From positions 1 to 55,587 of the forward strand of contig NZ_JAELTX010000016.1 of NCBI RefSeq assembly GCF_016429065.1: DNA of 55,587 nt. Reading direction: 5' to 3'. Below are positions 27,852-36,677 of this stretch, in pieces. Numbering within the stretch: the stretch's first letter is position 1; every line of letters starts with the position of its first letter. The stretch is from Pedobacter sp. ASV17 (GTDB lineage: Bacteria; Bacteroidota; Bacteroidia; Sphingobacteriales; Sphingobacteriaceae). Both the position numbers and the translations under genes were made by a program. The notes beneath the pieces were generated by a model. That model was not told the DNA's origin. It saw only the letters and a program-made list of their open reading frames with translations, and did no database searches.

Positions 27852-28001
27852 TGCTTTATCGAATATAGTCAGCCAGAGAGGGGAAGGCTTAAAGATACAA
27901 AAGCGTACAGAAAATATGCGCCAAATAAATCTAGAATAGAGCGAAGCCTAAGGAGTGAAGCGTTAAATGATTCAAATTCAGCAAAGAAAAAGAAATGTTA
28001 A
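27852..28001 (+). pseudogene. Orphan C-terminal coding fragment, toxin-tail-like
   Basis: A frame of 49 codons without a start runs from just after the inverted repeat to TAA 27999-28001 (it includes LKDTKAYRKYAPNKSRIERS and ends SAKKKKC). It is strongly basic, as in nuclease-type tails. Its last 7 bases overlap the ATG of the next small secreted gene, the same coupling seen for the 25518/27137 pair. I read it as the remnant of a displaced toxin C-terminus with its partner still attached. There is no upstream start and no recognised family. Confidence 0.5.
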
Positions 28002-28500
28002 AATTTAGAATATTTTTTATTCTGGCAATCTTAACGCACACTAGTTGCCATAGCCAGAAACACTATATTGATGATAGAATAGTTATCCATAAGCTCGCCG
28101 TGAAGTCAATTAAAGAGGATAATAGAAAAGTTAAAGTTTTTCCTGCAACGAAAAAAAGTAGCTTCCACGGATTTGATTTTATGGGCGGAGGAAGGGGCTT
28201 AGATACGATTTCTCCAAAACCTTGGAATGAAAAGGAGTGGATAGATTTTATCAAGAAAATTGATACCAGTAATATTGAAGATTATCCTTTAAAAGAGAAT
28301 GTAAAGTTAAATGCAAATACCTCCCATTTGAAGTCACTAGTAATATTTGCACCAGTAATTATTTCGAATAACAAAGCTTATGTATTGCAAAATTTTATTC
28401 TAAAAGCGCAGGGAGCTCTAGTATTTCATGGTTCTTTTTAAAAAATAAAAATGGGTGGGAAATAGTGGGTGAGCAGATATTTTCGATAACCGACCCCTAA
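27995..28500 (+). pseudogene. Small lipoprotein gene, frameshifted near its 3' end
   Basis: The open frame gives 148 aa with lipobox Cys18 (LTHTSCHSQ) and stops at 28439-28441 after VFHGSF. A -1 shift within the T5A6 run (28435-28445) continues a sensible frame reading KNKNGWEIVGEQIFSITDP to TAA 28498-28500, for about 168 aa. The stop may therefore be a one-base loss, natural or from sequencing. The gene may still work with the short end. Function is unknown; position after a toxin-tail-like fragment suggests an immunity lipoprotein. Confidence 0.6.
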
Positions 28501-28580
28501 CTGGTTTAAGATGTTCAATTGATGCTACAAGAACCCTATAAACCAGAAAAAACTACCATTAACTTGTCCATAATTGAACC

Positions 28581-29022
28581 ATGAATAAATCAATATATCT
28601 TATCATCACTATAAGTTTGAGCATTGCCCTAAACAATATCGCATTTGCACAAACTGAGAATAATAACCTTCATTTTTTGGTAGATACTGTTAATATACCC
28701 AAGGAACAAAGGATAGTGAGTATAAATAAAACTATTCCTTCTACCTTATACGAGAATGAATATGAGTTTTTATGCAAATGCATTGCTCCCCATCAAAAAA
28801 ATCTTGTCTTTTTTTTATATCAATACGGATAAACATGGTAAAGAAAATATTTTGAAGAAGAAACCTAGTTACCGTTTCATAAGCTGGAAAGAACTGACGA
28901 TGCTTGTAGAAAAATACCAGAACAATTTCGACAAAAAATATAATTTACATATTATTGAACTACTATCAGGCAACAGATATAAAACAAATATTGTACAGCT
29001 ACAAAAGTATATACTACCGTAA
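28581..29022 (+). pseudogene. Small secreted protein gene split by a homopolymer frameshift
   Basis: Frame 1 (28581-28832) encodes a signal peptide ending NIAFAQ and about 60 further residues up to CKCIAPHQKN. Frame 2 continues the same protein as SFFYINTDKHGKENILKKKP through QLQKYILP, ending at 29022. The switch falls at an A7 run (28795-28801) or T8 run (28809-28816); removing one base restores a protein of about 146 aa. I do not recognise the family. It is one of three broken small genes in about 600 bp. Confidence 0.6.
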
Positions 29023-29039
29023 AGTATAATTTTATACGG

Positions 29040-29236
29040 ATGAAAAAATAATCATATTACTACTCATCTTTGCTTATTCGGCCTGTTTAGCTCAAAAAAG
29101 CACCCCCGCAAAATGCTGGCGACAGAGAGGAGGGATAATCATACTAAAGAGTCCAGAAAGTAATGTAAACAAACAGGGAAAAAACACTAATGCCCCTATA
29201 AATAACCTAGGGTACACTGGTACTAAATGTCTTTAA
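29040..29236 (+). pseudogene. Very short secreted peptide gene, frame broken at its start
   Basis: ATG AAA AAA is followed at once by TAA. One more A in the run 29043-29048 would give a signal peptide (MKKIIILLLIFAYSACLAQ) and a 65-residue product ending NLGYTGTKCL, with TAA at 29234-29236. No other start codon serves this frame. Its end overlaps ATG 29227 and lies 5 bp before ATG 29242 of the next gene, implying coupling when intact. No family was recognised. Confidence 0.5.
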
Positions 29237-29241
29237 TTACT

Positions 29242-29805
29242 ATGCGAAAATTATTCACGATATTAGTTGTTTTGATTTTGTACATTACGAGTGCAAATGC
29301 ACAGCAAAACCTTTCTGACGAAGATAAGATTTGGAAACAAATACATCATTTACTTTCAGATTTTAAGCGCCCTAAGGATAGCTTGATAATATATTCTCTA
29401 AATTTCACTTTAAAAATCGAAAAAAGGGGAAATAAGCTTGTGGCATCCAAAGTTATAGCCAACGATAGTTTAGCATACGAGCTATTTCCAAATTATAAAA
29501 AACTCTCTGACATTGATTTCTCTTCCGTTCTGGGCACACATACAAAATCTGATGTAATGATACCCATATTAATATACGGTAGCTCTCCAGAAAAAGTAAA
29601 GTATAAAGATGAGCATGGACAACCATTAATTAACTTCAATGCAGCGGTTAACTCAACATTAGCTTTGGTATCCGATAAAAAATATGACAACTCTAGTAGC
29701 TCTTATGAATCGCCAGGATTTCACAAGACAAATAAACGGTCTAAACTATTTAGAAATGTAGTAATCATGGAACCATACGTGATATATATTGCGAATATCA
29801 AGTAA
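29242..29805 (+). CDS. Small secreted protein, unknown function
   Basis: The intact frame encodes 187 aa from ATG 29242 (MRKLFTILVV) with a signal peptide ending ITSANAQQ; ATG 29227 would add five residues before it. The mature part has no recognised domain. It is A/T-rich like the neighbouring broken genes and belongs to the same run of small secreted products after the metallopeptidase-like lipoprotein. A periplasmic immunity-like role is possible but rests only on context. Confidence 0.65.
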   Translation: MRKLFTILVVLILYITSANAQQNLSDEDKIWKQIHHLLSDFKRPKDSLIIYSLNFTLKIEKRGNKLVASKVIANDSLAYELFPNYKKLSDIDFSSVLGTHTKSDVMIPILIYGSSPEKVKYKDEHGQPLINFNAAVNSTLALVSDKKYDNSSSSYESPGFHKTNKRSKLFRNVVIMEPYVIYIANIK

Positions 29806-29896
29806 AATTTATCTGTTTCCCTCTCCCACAATCTATGCCTGCTCAAATTGCTACCCAGCATTTATTTTCTATATTTGAGAAAGTCACTTTATTTTA

Positions 29897-32491
29897 TTGA
29901 AAAAATTACTCCTCATTGTTTTCGGCTGTTTGCTTTTTTCCAACTCGGCAAACTCACAAAACAGGGCCGATAGTATACAAATTACCGTTGCCCCTACCTA
30001 TGATCATGTCGGGAAGCTCCATCGCTTTTTCTTTGGCGAAAACTATCGTAAAACTTGGGCAGCTCCAGTTAAAATCAGAGTATTCAATATCCAGCAGGAA
30101 AAAGGCGGGCTTAAGATTGTAAAATTGGGCGGCGGCATGCAAACCCGTTCTTTAAGACTAGAGGATAACGCTGGACGTCAATATGTATTACGCACCTTAC
30201 AAAAGTATCCAGAAAGAGCACTTCCCGAAAACCTTAAGGAAACCATTGCCAAAGATATCTTACAAGACCAAGTGACTACGGCCAATCCGTTTGCAGCACT
30301 TACCGTACCTCCTTTGGCCAATGCGCTCAATATCCCGCACATGAACCCCGAAGTGGTTTATGTTGCCGATGATCCAGGACTGGGCGAATACCGAAAAGAT
30401 TTTGCCAATCAGGTTTTCTTGTTCGAAGAACGAATTCCCGATGAAAGCGAAAAAAGTGTCAATACCGATAAACTGATTAAAAATCTGCAAAAGGATAATG
30501 ATGAGCTGATAGATCAAAAAACAGTGTTAAGAGCCCGCTTATTGGACATGTTGCTTGGCGACTGGGACCGACATGAGGACCAGTGGAGGTGGGACAAAAA
30601 CAAAGTAGGCAAACAAGTGGTGTACACGCCAATTCCCCGAGACCGCGACCAAGTGTATTATCAAACGTTGGGTATTTTCCCTTGGATTGTGTCGCACCAA
30701 TGGCTAAAGTCTAAATTTCAGCCCTATAAAAATGAGATAAGGGACATTAACGGATGGAATTTTAATGCAAGATATTTTGACCGTTCATTTCTAAATGCCT
30801 TGAGCCAACAAGATTGGGAGGAGCAAATTGCTTATGTACAACAGCACCTCCCCGATTCGCTCGTTTATCGTGCCATGAAAAGGATGCCCCCTGCAGTTTA
30901 TGAAATTTCGGGTAAGCGGTTGGCCGAAACTTTTATCCAAAGAAGAAACAACCTTGCCAAACAGGCCATAGCATACTATCAATTTATTTCTATTTACGTT
31001 GACATTCCTGCTAGCGATAAGCATGAGAAACTGGTGTTGGATTACCGCGAAAATGGAGAAATAGCCGTAACCATTTATAAAACCAAAAAAGAAGGCAACA
31101 TAGAAGGGATTATTTACCAACGCACATTCATTCCACAGGTGACCAAGGAAATTAGATTGTATGGTTATGGTGGCAATAATACTTTTGAAGTAAAAGGCCA
31201 GCACAAGTCGAGCATTAAGGTGCGCTTAATAGGTGGACAAGATTCGGATTCCTACCAAATTGAAAATGGTTTTGCAAATGCCAATAAACTGTTAATTTAC
31301 GATAATAAGGATGGCAAGAACAGTCTGCCCAACAAAAAGCTGGCGACATTTAAATTATCAAACGACACTGCTGTTAACAGTTACAACAGAAAAAGCTTTG
31401 CTTACGACAGGTTTGAAATAGTAGTACTTCCCGAGTACAACAATGACAATGGAGTATCTGTAAATTTTGGTTTTAGAGATACAAAGCACGGATTTAGAAA
31501 GGAACCATACGCTTTTAAACATGAACTGATTGCCAATTACTCCATCCCCCGAAAATCATTCTCTATAGGTTACGAAGCCGACTGGAAAAAACTCATCGGC
31601 AATTACGACCTCAACATTAAAGCCTCTTCACAAGGCCCCAACAACGTGGGCAACTTTTTTGGCATAGGCAACAACTCTAAATTTATGGCTTACTTACCTG
31701 ATGAGGACGGAGAGTTTGACAACGACCAAGATGATAAAATACCATTTTTCCGTAACCGATATGATTTGGTAGATGCCGACATTAGCTTAAAACGCCGCTT
31801 TGGTAATTTTGAGTTAAGCGCTGGGATTAGCAACCAGTTTTATAACAGCGCCTATTCCAACAACACCAATAAATTTTTGGGGTTTTACCAAAGTACATTC
31901 CCTAGCGAAAATGTTTTTAGCACCAAATGGTATACTGGACTAAAGTTTACAGCCGTTTACGATACAAGGAACAATCCATTAATGCCTACTAAAGGCCTTT
32001 ATTGGCAAACTACGCTTAGGGGGCTTCAACAATTGAATGAAAACCATCTGCGCTCAGGCACTTTCCATACTGATTTTACGGCTTACCTTAATCCTGATGG
32101 GCATGGTACTTTCGTAATTGCCAATCGCAGTGGCTTAGCGGCCAACGCAGGCGACCCCGCATTTTTTCAGATGGTTAAATTGGGAGGTTCTGTGAACTTA
32201 AGAGGTTTTTATAGAAGTCGTTTTACGGGCACTTCATTAGCTTTCAACAACCTTGAGCTAAGGTTAAAAATCCTTGACTTCAACTCCTACCTTTTCCCTG
32301 GCAAGCTTGGCTTAATTGGATTTCAAGATATTGGACGGGTTTGGTCCAAAGGTATTCAGTCCAACACTTGGCATAATGGTTATGGTGGTGGTATATTCTT
32401 CTCCCCTGCAGACCTTCTGTTACTACAAGCAGTGATAGGCACTTCGAAAGAAAGCACCATGACCTATGTAGGCATGGGCTTCCGTTTTTAA
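29897..32491 (+). CDS. Outer-membrane barrel protein (BamA/TamA surface-antigen type) with kinase-like periplasmic region
   Basis: The 864-aa protein starts at TTG 29897 (MKKLLLIVFG) with a signal peptide ending SANSQ. The C-terminal 300 residues form an Omp85-type barrel (GLYWQTTLRGLQQ, KLGGSVNLRGFYRSRFTG, ending TYVGMGFRF). The N-terminal half is unusual: KLGGGMQTRSL (76-86) resembles a glycine loop, YVLRTL (96-101) a nucleotide-binding strand, GDWDRHEDQW (221-230) the catalytic loop of Fam20/PI4K-II/CotH-like kinases, and IPRDRDQ (246-252) a metal-binding Asp. In many Bacteroidetes a similar region is fused to a metallophosphoesterase, absent here. Kinase activity is inference. Confidence 0.75.
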   Translation: MKKLLLIVFGCLLFSNSANSQNRADSIQITVAPTYDHVGKLHRFFFGENYRKTWAAPVKIRVFNIQQEKGGLKIVKLGGGMQTRSLRLEDNAGRQYVLRTLQKYPERALPENLKETIAKDILQDQVTTANPFAALTVPPLANALNIPHMNPEVVYVADDPGLGEYRKDFANQVFLFEERIPDESEKSVNTDKLIKNLQKDNDELIDQKTVLRARLLDMLLGDWDRHEDQWRWDKNKVGKQVVYTPIPRDRDQVYYQTLGIFPWIVSHQWLKSKFQPYKNEIRDINGWNFNARYFDRSFLNALSQQDWEEQIAYVQQHLPDSLVYRAMKRMPPAVYEISGKRLAETFIQRRNNLAKQAIAYYQFISIYVDIPASDKHEKLVLDYRENGEIAVTIYKTKKEGNIEGIIYQRTFIPQVTKEIRLYGYGGNNTFEVKGQHKSSIKVRLIGGQDSDSYQIENGFANANKLLIYDNKDGKNSLPNKKLATFKLSNDTAVNSYNRKSFAYDRFEIVVLPEYNNDNGVSVNFGFRDTKHGFRKEPYAFKHELIANYSIPRKSFSIGYEADWKKLIGNYDLNIKASSQGPNNVGNFFGIGNNSKFMAYLPDEDGEFDNDQDDKIPFFRNRYDLVDADISLKRRFGNFELSAGISNQFYNSAYSNNTNKFLGFYQSTFPSENVFSTKWYTGLKFTAVYDTRNNPLMPTKGLYWQTTLRGLQQLNENHLRSGTFHTDFTAYLNPDGHGTFVIANRSGLAANAGDPAFFQMVKLGGSVNLRGFYRSRFTGTSLAFNNLELRLKILDFNSYLFPGKLGLIGFQDIGRVWSKGIQSNTWHNGYGGGIFFSPADLLLLQAVIGTSKESTMTYVGMGFRF

Positions 32492-32582
32492 GGACAGGTA
32501 CTTTTAGTTTTTAGTCTCCGAAATGGGTTTTGTCTAAATTATCATTACTTTAGTGTATCTGTTAATTCACGCTTATTCAAAA

Positions 32583-32978
32583 ATGAAAAGAACACTCTTC
32601 TTACTACTTATTGTTGCTACCACCCTTACCGCCTGTAAAAAAGACCCTCAAGAAAAACTTGAAGGAAGATGGGACAAAACCAAAGTATACGTTGTACAAA
32701 CCAGCAATGGTACAAAAAAAGAAGACAATATCACTTACAAAACAGGGGAAGCCTACATTGTTTTTAGTGGCAATACTTATAAATCTTATCAAGATGGAGA
32801 ATTGGTAGGAGACGGACCTTTTACTGCAACAGAAAATTCCATCACCTTAACACAAGGTGAAGATATAAATACCCGCGTTTTACGTTGGAATTCTAAAAAA
32901 GAGATAGTGATCGTTTATGAGCTTAATGATGGCGCAAACTTTTCTGCAAAAGCTGAAGCAACTTTTAGAAAGCATTAG
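32583..32978 (+). CDS. Small lipocalin-like lipoprotein
   Basis: The 131-aa lipoprotein from ATG 32583 has its lipobox at Cys18 (TLTACKKDP). The mature part starts EKLEGRWDKTKVYV and continues as alternating short strands with a late LRWNSKKEIVIVYEL, the pattern of lipocalin-like domains common in Bacteroidetes. Ligand and role are unknown. It is a single gene, 91 bp after the outer-membrane barrel gene. The frame is open from TTG 32553, but the ATG gives the proper signal peptide. Confidence 0.75.
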   Translation: MKRTLFLLLIVATTLTACKKDPQEKLEGRWDKTKVYVVQTSNGTKKEDNITYKTGEAYIVFSGNTYKSYQDGELVGDGPFTATENSITLTQGEDINTRVLRWNSKKEIVIVYELNDGANFSAKAEATFRKH

Positions 32979-33019
32979 ATAACTATTAAAGCATTTTTTT
33001 CACTGGCTACTCTATCGTT

Positions 33020-33430
33020 ATGACCGAATATGAAACCTTTTTATTGATACTAGGAGGAATAGTTTTCTTTCTCATTGCCTATGTTAAATTGCGAGACTTT
33101 TCAAAATATCAAAAAAAGGGAATTCGCACAAAAGGAATAGTGGAGGATTTGATAAAAGAATACGGTAAAAGAGAAACAAACTATTTCTACTATCCTGTCA
33201 TCTATTATCAAACTAACGAGGGACGAGAGATACAAAAGAAATACAACATAGGTACCAATCCCGCCAGCTATAAAATAAAACAGGAGGTAGAGGTCATTTA
33301 CCTACCAGAAAGTCCTTTGGAATATATGATCAATGATGCAAGGTCTAGATACATTTACTATACCTTTGCTGTTTTAGGAATAATTGTTTTTTTAGTTGGA
33401 CTGTTCTTTCTAAGCAAAATTTATTTTTAA
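33020..33430 (+). CDS. DUF3592-type small membrane protein
   Basis: The 136-aa protein has two TM helices (about residues 5-22 and 112-132) around a small beta domain with GIVEDLIKEY, YYPVIYYQTNEG and EVEVIYLPESP, the layout of DUF3592 proteins. Function is not known. It lies 41 bp after the lipocalin-like gene and is the last gene before a 660-bp repeat-rich gap and groES. Confidence 0.75.
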   Translation: MTEYETFLLILGGIVFFLIAYVKLRDFSKYQKKGIRTKGIVEDLIKEYGKRETNYFYYPVIYYQTNEGREIQKKYNIGTNPASYKIKQEVEVIYLPESPLEYMINDARSRYIYYTFAVLGIIVFLVGLFFLSKIYF

Positions 33431-33465
33431 TCGTTTTCGGTAAACTGCAAGTTTTCAGTAGTGGC

Positions 33466-33586
33466 TTTTTGTCATTCTGAGCATGGCGAAGACCGCGAAG
33501 CAGCTACCTACATAGTAAATCTCATTAATACTTCTTAGTCTCATTATAACCGCAAAGGAAGGAAGATGGACGCTAAGAACGCAAAG
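33466..33586. repeat. Intergenic repeat unit, first copy
   Basis: It begins TTTTTGTCATTCTGAG, includes GCGAAGACCGCGAAGCAGCT, and ends with a GCAAAGGAAGGAAGATGG block and AACGCAAAG. A second copy at 33630-33766 keeps the same order and direction. Confidence 0.8.
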
Positions 33587-33629
33587 ACATGTATTGCAGC
33601 AATCATCGTCAATTTACTACCACAGCCCC

Positions 33630-33766
33630 TTTTTGTCATTCAGAGTGTAGCGAAGACCGCGAAGCAGCTACGCAGCAAATCTTATTGATAGATGATGAAG
33701 ACTACTATTACTACTCATTTCTATTTTAACCGCAAAGGAAGGAAGATGGACGCTAAAAACGCAAAG
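33630..33766. repeat. Intergenic repeat unit, second copy
   Basis: Same parts as 33466-33586 with a slightly longer centre. Together with the block at 33816-33880 these repeats fill most of the 660-bp gap 33431-34090. Confidence 0.8.
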
Positions 33767-33815
33767 GGATAAAGTAGCACTAACTCCTCTATTATTTGCA
33801 AAGACCTCTGTTAAA

Positions 33816-33880
33816 TAGCCCCGATAGTAGCGGGCACGAAGCCGCAGGCGAAGTAAAGCGGATAGCTGGACTGGCGGGAA
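33816..33880. repeat. G/C-rich dispersed repeat, TAGCCCCGATAG type
   Basis: Starts TAGCCCCGATAG, passes GCACGAAGCCGCAGGCGAAG and ends CTGGACTGGCGGGAA. The reverse complement contains CAGCTATCCGC, similar to GGGCTATCCGC in the possible RNA at 48200. Confidence 0.5.
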
Positions 33881-34017
33881 AAGACTACCTCTGCTGTTTC
33901 GCTTCTAGAAAAGAAACACCACGGTTTTAAAAAAACACCCTGTCACTCTGACACCTAAAAATAAACTATCTTTACCTCAACTGTCAAAGCGGTGAAATTT
34001 TGTCAACCCAAAACCTA

Positions 34018-34046
34018 TTGGCATAAAAACTGATGACAGCTATACT
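34018..34046 (+). promoter_or_regulatory. Possible groES promoter of sigma-70-like form
   Basis: TTGGCA (34018-34023), a 17-bp spacer and TATACT (34041-34046) lie 45 bp before the groES ATG. This is closer to the E. coli consensus than to the TAnnTTTG type seen elsewhere. No CIRCE inverted repeat (TTAGCACTC-N9-GAGTGCTAA) was found. Confidence 0.4.
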
Positions 34047-34090
34047 GTTAATTTAAACATTTTTAAATCAAAATAAATATTATTAGAGTT

Positions 34091-34369
34091 ATGGCTTTAA
34101 ATTTAAAACCAATTGGAGACAGGATTGTGGTAGAAGCTGCACCTGCTGAAGAAAAAACGGCTTCTGGTATCTATATCCCTGATACTGCAAAAGAAAAACC
34201 TCAACAAGGAACAGTAGTTGCTGTTGGTGCTGGTAAAAAAGATGAACCAATGACTGTAAAAGTTGGCGACGTGGTACTTTATGGCAAATTTGCTGGTACT
34301 GAAGTATCTCACGAAGGAAAAGAGTATTTAATTATGCGTGAAAGCGATATCTACGCTGTAATTGGATAA
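34091..34369 (+). CDS. groES: Co-chaperonin GroES
   Basis: The 92-aa protein forms the heptameric lid of the GroEL folding chamber. [20 protein letters not shown] is the classical start, [21 protein letters not shown] contains the mobile loop that contacts GroEL, and [11 protein letters not shown] and [15 protein letters not shown] close the fold. Length is standard. groEL follows after 103 bp. Confidence 0.97.
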   Translation: MALNLKPIGDRIVVEAAPAEEKTASGIYIPDTAKEKPQQGTVVAVGAGKKDEPMTVKVGDVVLYGKFAGTEVSHEGKEYLIMRESDIYAVIG

Positions 34370-34472
34370 AAAATTGAAATGTTGTAACGTTAAAATGTTG
34401 CAATGTTAATTGATTAGTAGTTGAAAAACCTTTCAACTTTAAAACATTAAAACTTTCAAACAAAATTAAGCA

Positions 34473-36113
34473 ATGGCAAAACAGGTAAAATATAACGTTG
34501 AAGCTCGTGACGCACTGAAAAAAGGTGTTGACACTTTGGCAAATGCAGTAAAAGTAACTTTAGGTCCAAAAGGACGTAACGTAATTATCGATAAAAAATT
34601 CGGTTCACCAGCCATCACTAAAGATGGTGTTTCGGTAGCTAAAGAAATTGATTTAAAAGACCCAATTGAAAACATGGGTGCTCAAATGGTAAAAGAAGTA
34701 GCTTCTAAAACTGCTGATATTGCAGGTGACGGAACTACCACTGCTACCGTTTTAGCGCAGGCTATTGTTGCTGCTGGTATTAAAAACGTTGCTGCTGGCG
34801 CAAATCCAATGGACTTGAAACGCGGTATCGACAAAGCGGTAACTACTGTAGTAGCTAACCTGAAAGAGCAATCGCAAGCTGTTGGCGAAGACAACAACAA
34901 AATCAAACAAGTTGCTTCTATTTCTGCTAACAACGACGAGGTAATCGGTTCGTTAATTGCTGAAGCAATGCAAAAAGTAGGTAAAGATGGTGTAATTACT
35001 GTTGAAGAAGCAAAAGGTACTGAAACTGAAGTTAAAACGGTAGAAGGTATGCAGTTCGACAGAGGTTACCTTTCTCCATATTTTGTAACTAATGCAGATA
35101 AAATGGAAGCGGAGTTAGATTCTCCTTTCATCTTGATCTACGACAAAAAAATCAGCAACATGAAAGAATTGTTGCCAGTATTGGAAAAAACTGTTCAAAC
35201 TGGTAAGCCACTTTTAATTATTGCTGAAGATTTAGACGGCGAAGCTTTAGCTACTTTGGTAGTGAACAAAATCCGTGGTTCGCTGAAAGTTGCTGCAGTT
35301 AAAGCTCCTGGTTTTGGCGACAGAAGAAAAGCAATGTTAGAAGACATCGCTATCTTAACTGGTGGTATCGTAATTTCTGAAGAAAGAGGTTACAAATTAG
35401 AAAATGCTGATTTAACTTACTTAGGTACCGCAGAGAAAGTAGTTATCGACAAAGACAACACTACAGTAATCAACGGTTCTGGTAAAACTGAAGACATTAA
35501 AGCTCGTGTGGGCCAAATTAAAGCTCAAATTGAGACAACTACTTCAGACTACGATAAAGAAAAATTACAAGAGCGTTTAGCTAAACTTTCTGGTGGTGTT
35601 GCCGTACTTTACGTAGGTGCTGCTTCGGAAGTAGAGATGAAAGAGAAAAAAGACCGTGTTGATGATGCTTTACATGCCACTCGTGCAGCGGTTGAAGAAG
35701 GTATTGTTGCTGGTGGTGGTGTTGCTTTCATCCGTGCGGTAGAAGCTTTAGCTAACTTAAAAGGCGATAACGAAGACGAAACTACTGGTATCGCAATCGT
35801 TAAACGTGCTATCGAAGAGCCATTGCGTCAAATCTGCGAAAATGCAGGTATCGAAGGTTCAATCGTAGTGCAAAAAGTAAAAGAAGGCAAAGCCGATTTC
35901 GGTTACAATGCCCGTACAGATGTTTATGAGAACTTAATTGGTGCTGGTGTTATCGACCCAACTAAAGTATCTCGTGTAGCATTGGAAAACGCAGCTTCAA
36001 TTGCGGCAATGTTGTTAACTACCGAGGTAGTATTAGCAGACGAGCCAGAAGAAGCAGGTGCTGGTGCACATTCACACCCTCCTATGGGCGGTGGCATGGG
36101 CGGCATGATGTAA
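34473..36113 (+). CDS. groEL: Chaperonin GroEL
   Basis: The 546-aa chaperonin subunit assembles into the double-ring folding machine. It has the conserved N-terminus with LGPKGRNV and the ATP-site motif [14 protein letters not shown], the apical domain with [10 protein letters not shown], the intermediate-domain GGGVAFIRA, and the flexible tail GGGMGGMM. It forms a two-gene operon with groES and ends at a double hairpin. Codon use is visibly more uniform than in neighbours, as in highly expressed genes. Confidence 0.98.
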   Translation: MAKQVKYNVEARDALKKGVDTLANAVKVTLGPKGRNVIIDKKFGSPAITKDGVSVAKEIDLKDPIENMGAQMVKEVASKTADIAGDGTTTATVLAQAIVAAGIKNVAAGANPMDLKRGIDKAVTTVVANLKEQSQAVGEDNNKIKQVASISANNDEVIGSLIAEAMQKVGKDGVITVEEAKGTETEVKTVEGMQFDRGYLSPYFVTNADKMEAELDSPFILIYDKKISNMKELLPVLEKTVQTGKPLLIIAEDLDGEALATLVVNKIRGSLKVAAVKAPGFGDRRKAMLEDIAILTGGIVISEERGYKLENADLTYLGTAEKVVIDKDNTTVINGSGKTEDIKARVGQIKAQIETTTSDYDKEKLQERLAKLSGGVAVLYVGAASEVEMKEKKDRVDDALHATRAAVEEGIVAGGGVAFIRAVEALANLKGDNEDETTGIAIVKRAIEEPLRQICENAGIEGSIVVQKVKEGKADFGYNARTDVYENLIGAGVIDPTKVSRVALENAASIAAMLLTTEVVLADEPEEAGAGAHSHPPMGGGMGGMM

Positions 36114-36137
36114 TCAGGCAACCGTAAATAGTACGTC

Positions 36138-36158
36138 ATGCTGAATTTATTTCAGCAT
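36138..36158 (+). terminator. First hairpin after groEL
   Basis: ATGCTGAA (36138-36145) pairs with TTCAGCAT (36151-36158), 25 bp after the stop. No T run; it may protect the 3' end. Confidence 0.5.
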
Positions 36159-36170
36159 CAGCTATATAAA

Positions 36171-36208
36171 AAATCCCTCGGAGCGAAAGTTTTGAGGGAT
36201 TTTTTTTG
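36171..36208 (+). terminator. Intrinsic terminator of groES-groEL
   Basis: AAATCCCTC (36171-36179) pairs with GAGGGATTT (36194-36202), continuing into a T run. Confidence 0.85.
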
Positions 36209-36220
36209 TAATAGAGTTTC

Positions 36221-36256
36221 GTCATTTCGACCGCAGCGTAGCGAGTGGAGAAATCT
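36221..36256. repeat. Dispersed repeat, GTCATTTCGACCGCAGCG type
   Basis: One half of a palindromic repeat family ending GAGAAATCT. It is part of the 564-bp gap 36114-36677, which also holds the elements at 36340 and 36499; the remainder, 36532-36677, is C/T-rich with nothing recognised. Confidence 0.65.
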
Positions 36257-36339
36257 AATGCCCAGTATTAGAAGCGCAAGTCCAGTACTGCTATCTCTGC
36301 AAATCCCGCTTTTCGCTTCAATCTTTTTGTCCGCCTACT

Positions 36340-36415
36340 TGTCATTCCGAGGAACGAGGAATCTACTTTTGATGTACTGCAACTTACAGATTCTTCGCTA
36401 ATGCTCAGAATGGCA
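36340..36415. repeat. Second copy of the GTCATTCCGAGGAACGAGGAATCT repeat
   Basis: Matches 6798-6869: the left arm GTCATTCCGAGG starts at 36341 and the right arm AGATTCTTCGC...AGAATGGCAA ends near 36415. Confidence 0.8.
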
Positions 36416-36498
36416 AGAAAACAAAAAGTTTTTCCGCTACAATCGGGGCTAGTGAACCAAAAACATTGCTAAACACTCCCAACCCTTGCGCCTTATTT

Positions 36499-36531
36499 AA
36501 ACCTTACAGGTTTTAAAAACCTGCAAGGTTT
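36499..36531. repeat. Palindrome AAACCTTACAGG...CCTGCAAGGTTT
   Basis: Near-perfect 33-bp inverted repeat around TTTTAAAAA, a form widespread between genes in this phylum. Confidence 0.75.
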
Positions 36532-36677
36532 CCAATCGAAAAACAACTTAATACCTAAACTCTTTCGTCTCCCAACTTCCCACCAACCCCAACTTTCGGA
36601 TTAAAACACTTTTCCAACTTGCGGACTTAAGACCTCCCCCTCTTGCGGACTACAAAAAAACTTTCTACATTTATCAC

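Noticed and set aside
33466..33766. CRISPR array
   Set aside because: Only two units, each of several repeat modules more than 100 bp long, with no regular spacers and no cas genes.
33960..34090. CIRCE operator before groES
   Set aside because: No TTAGCACTC-N9-GAGTGCTAA or close variant is present.
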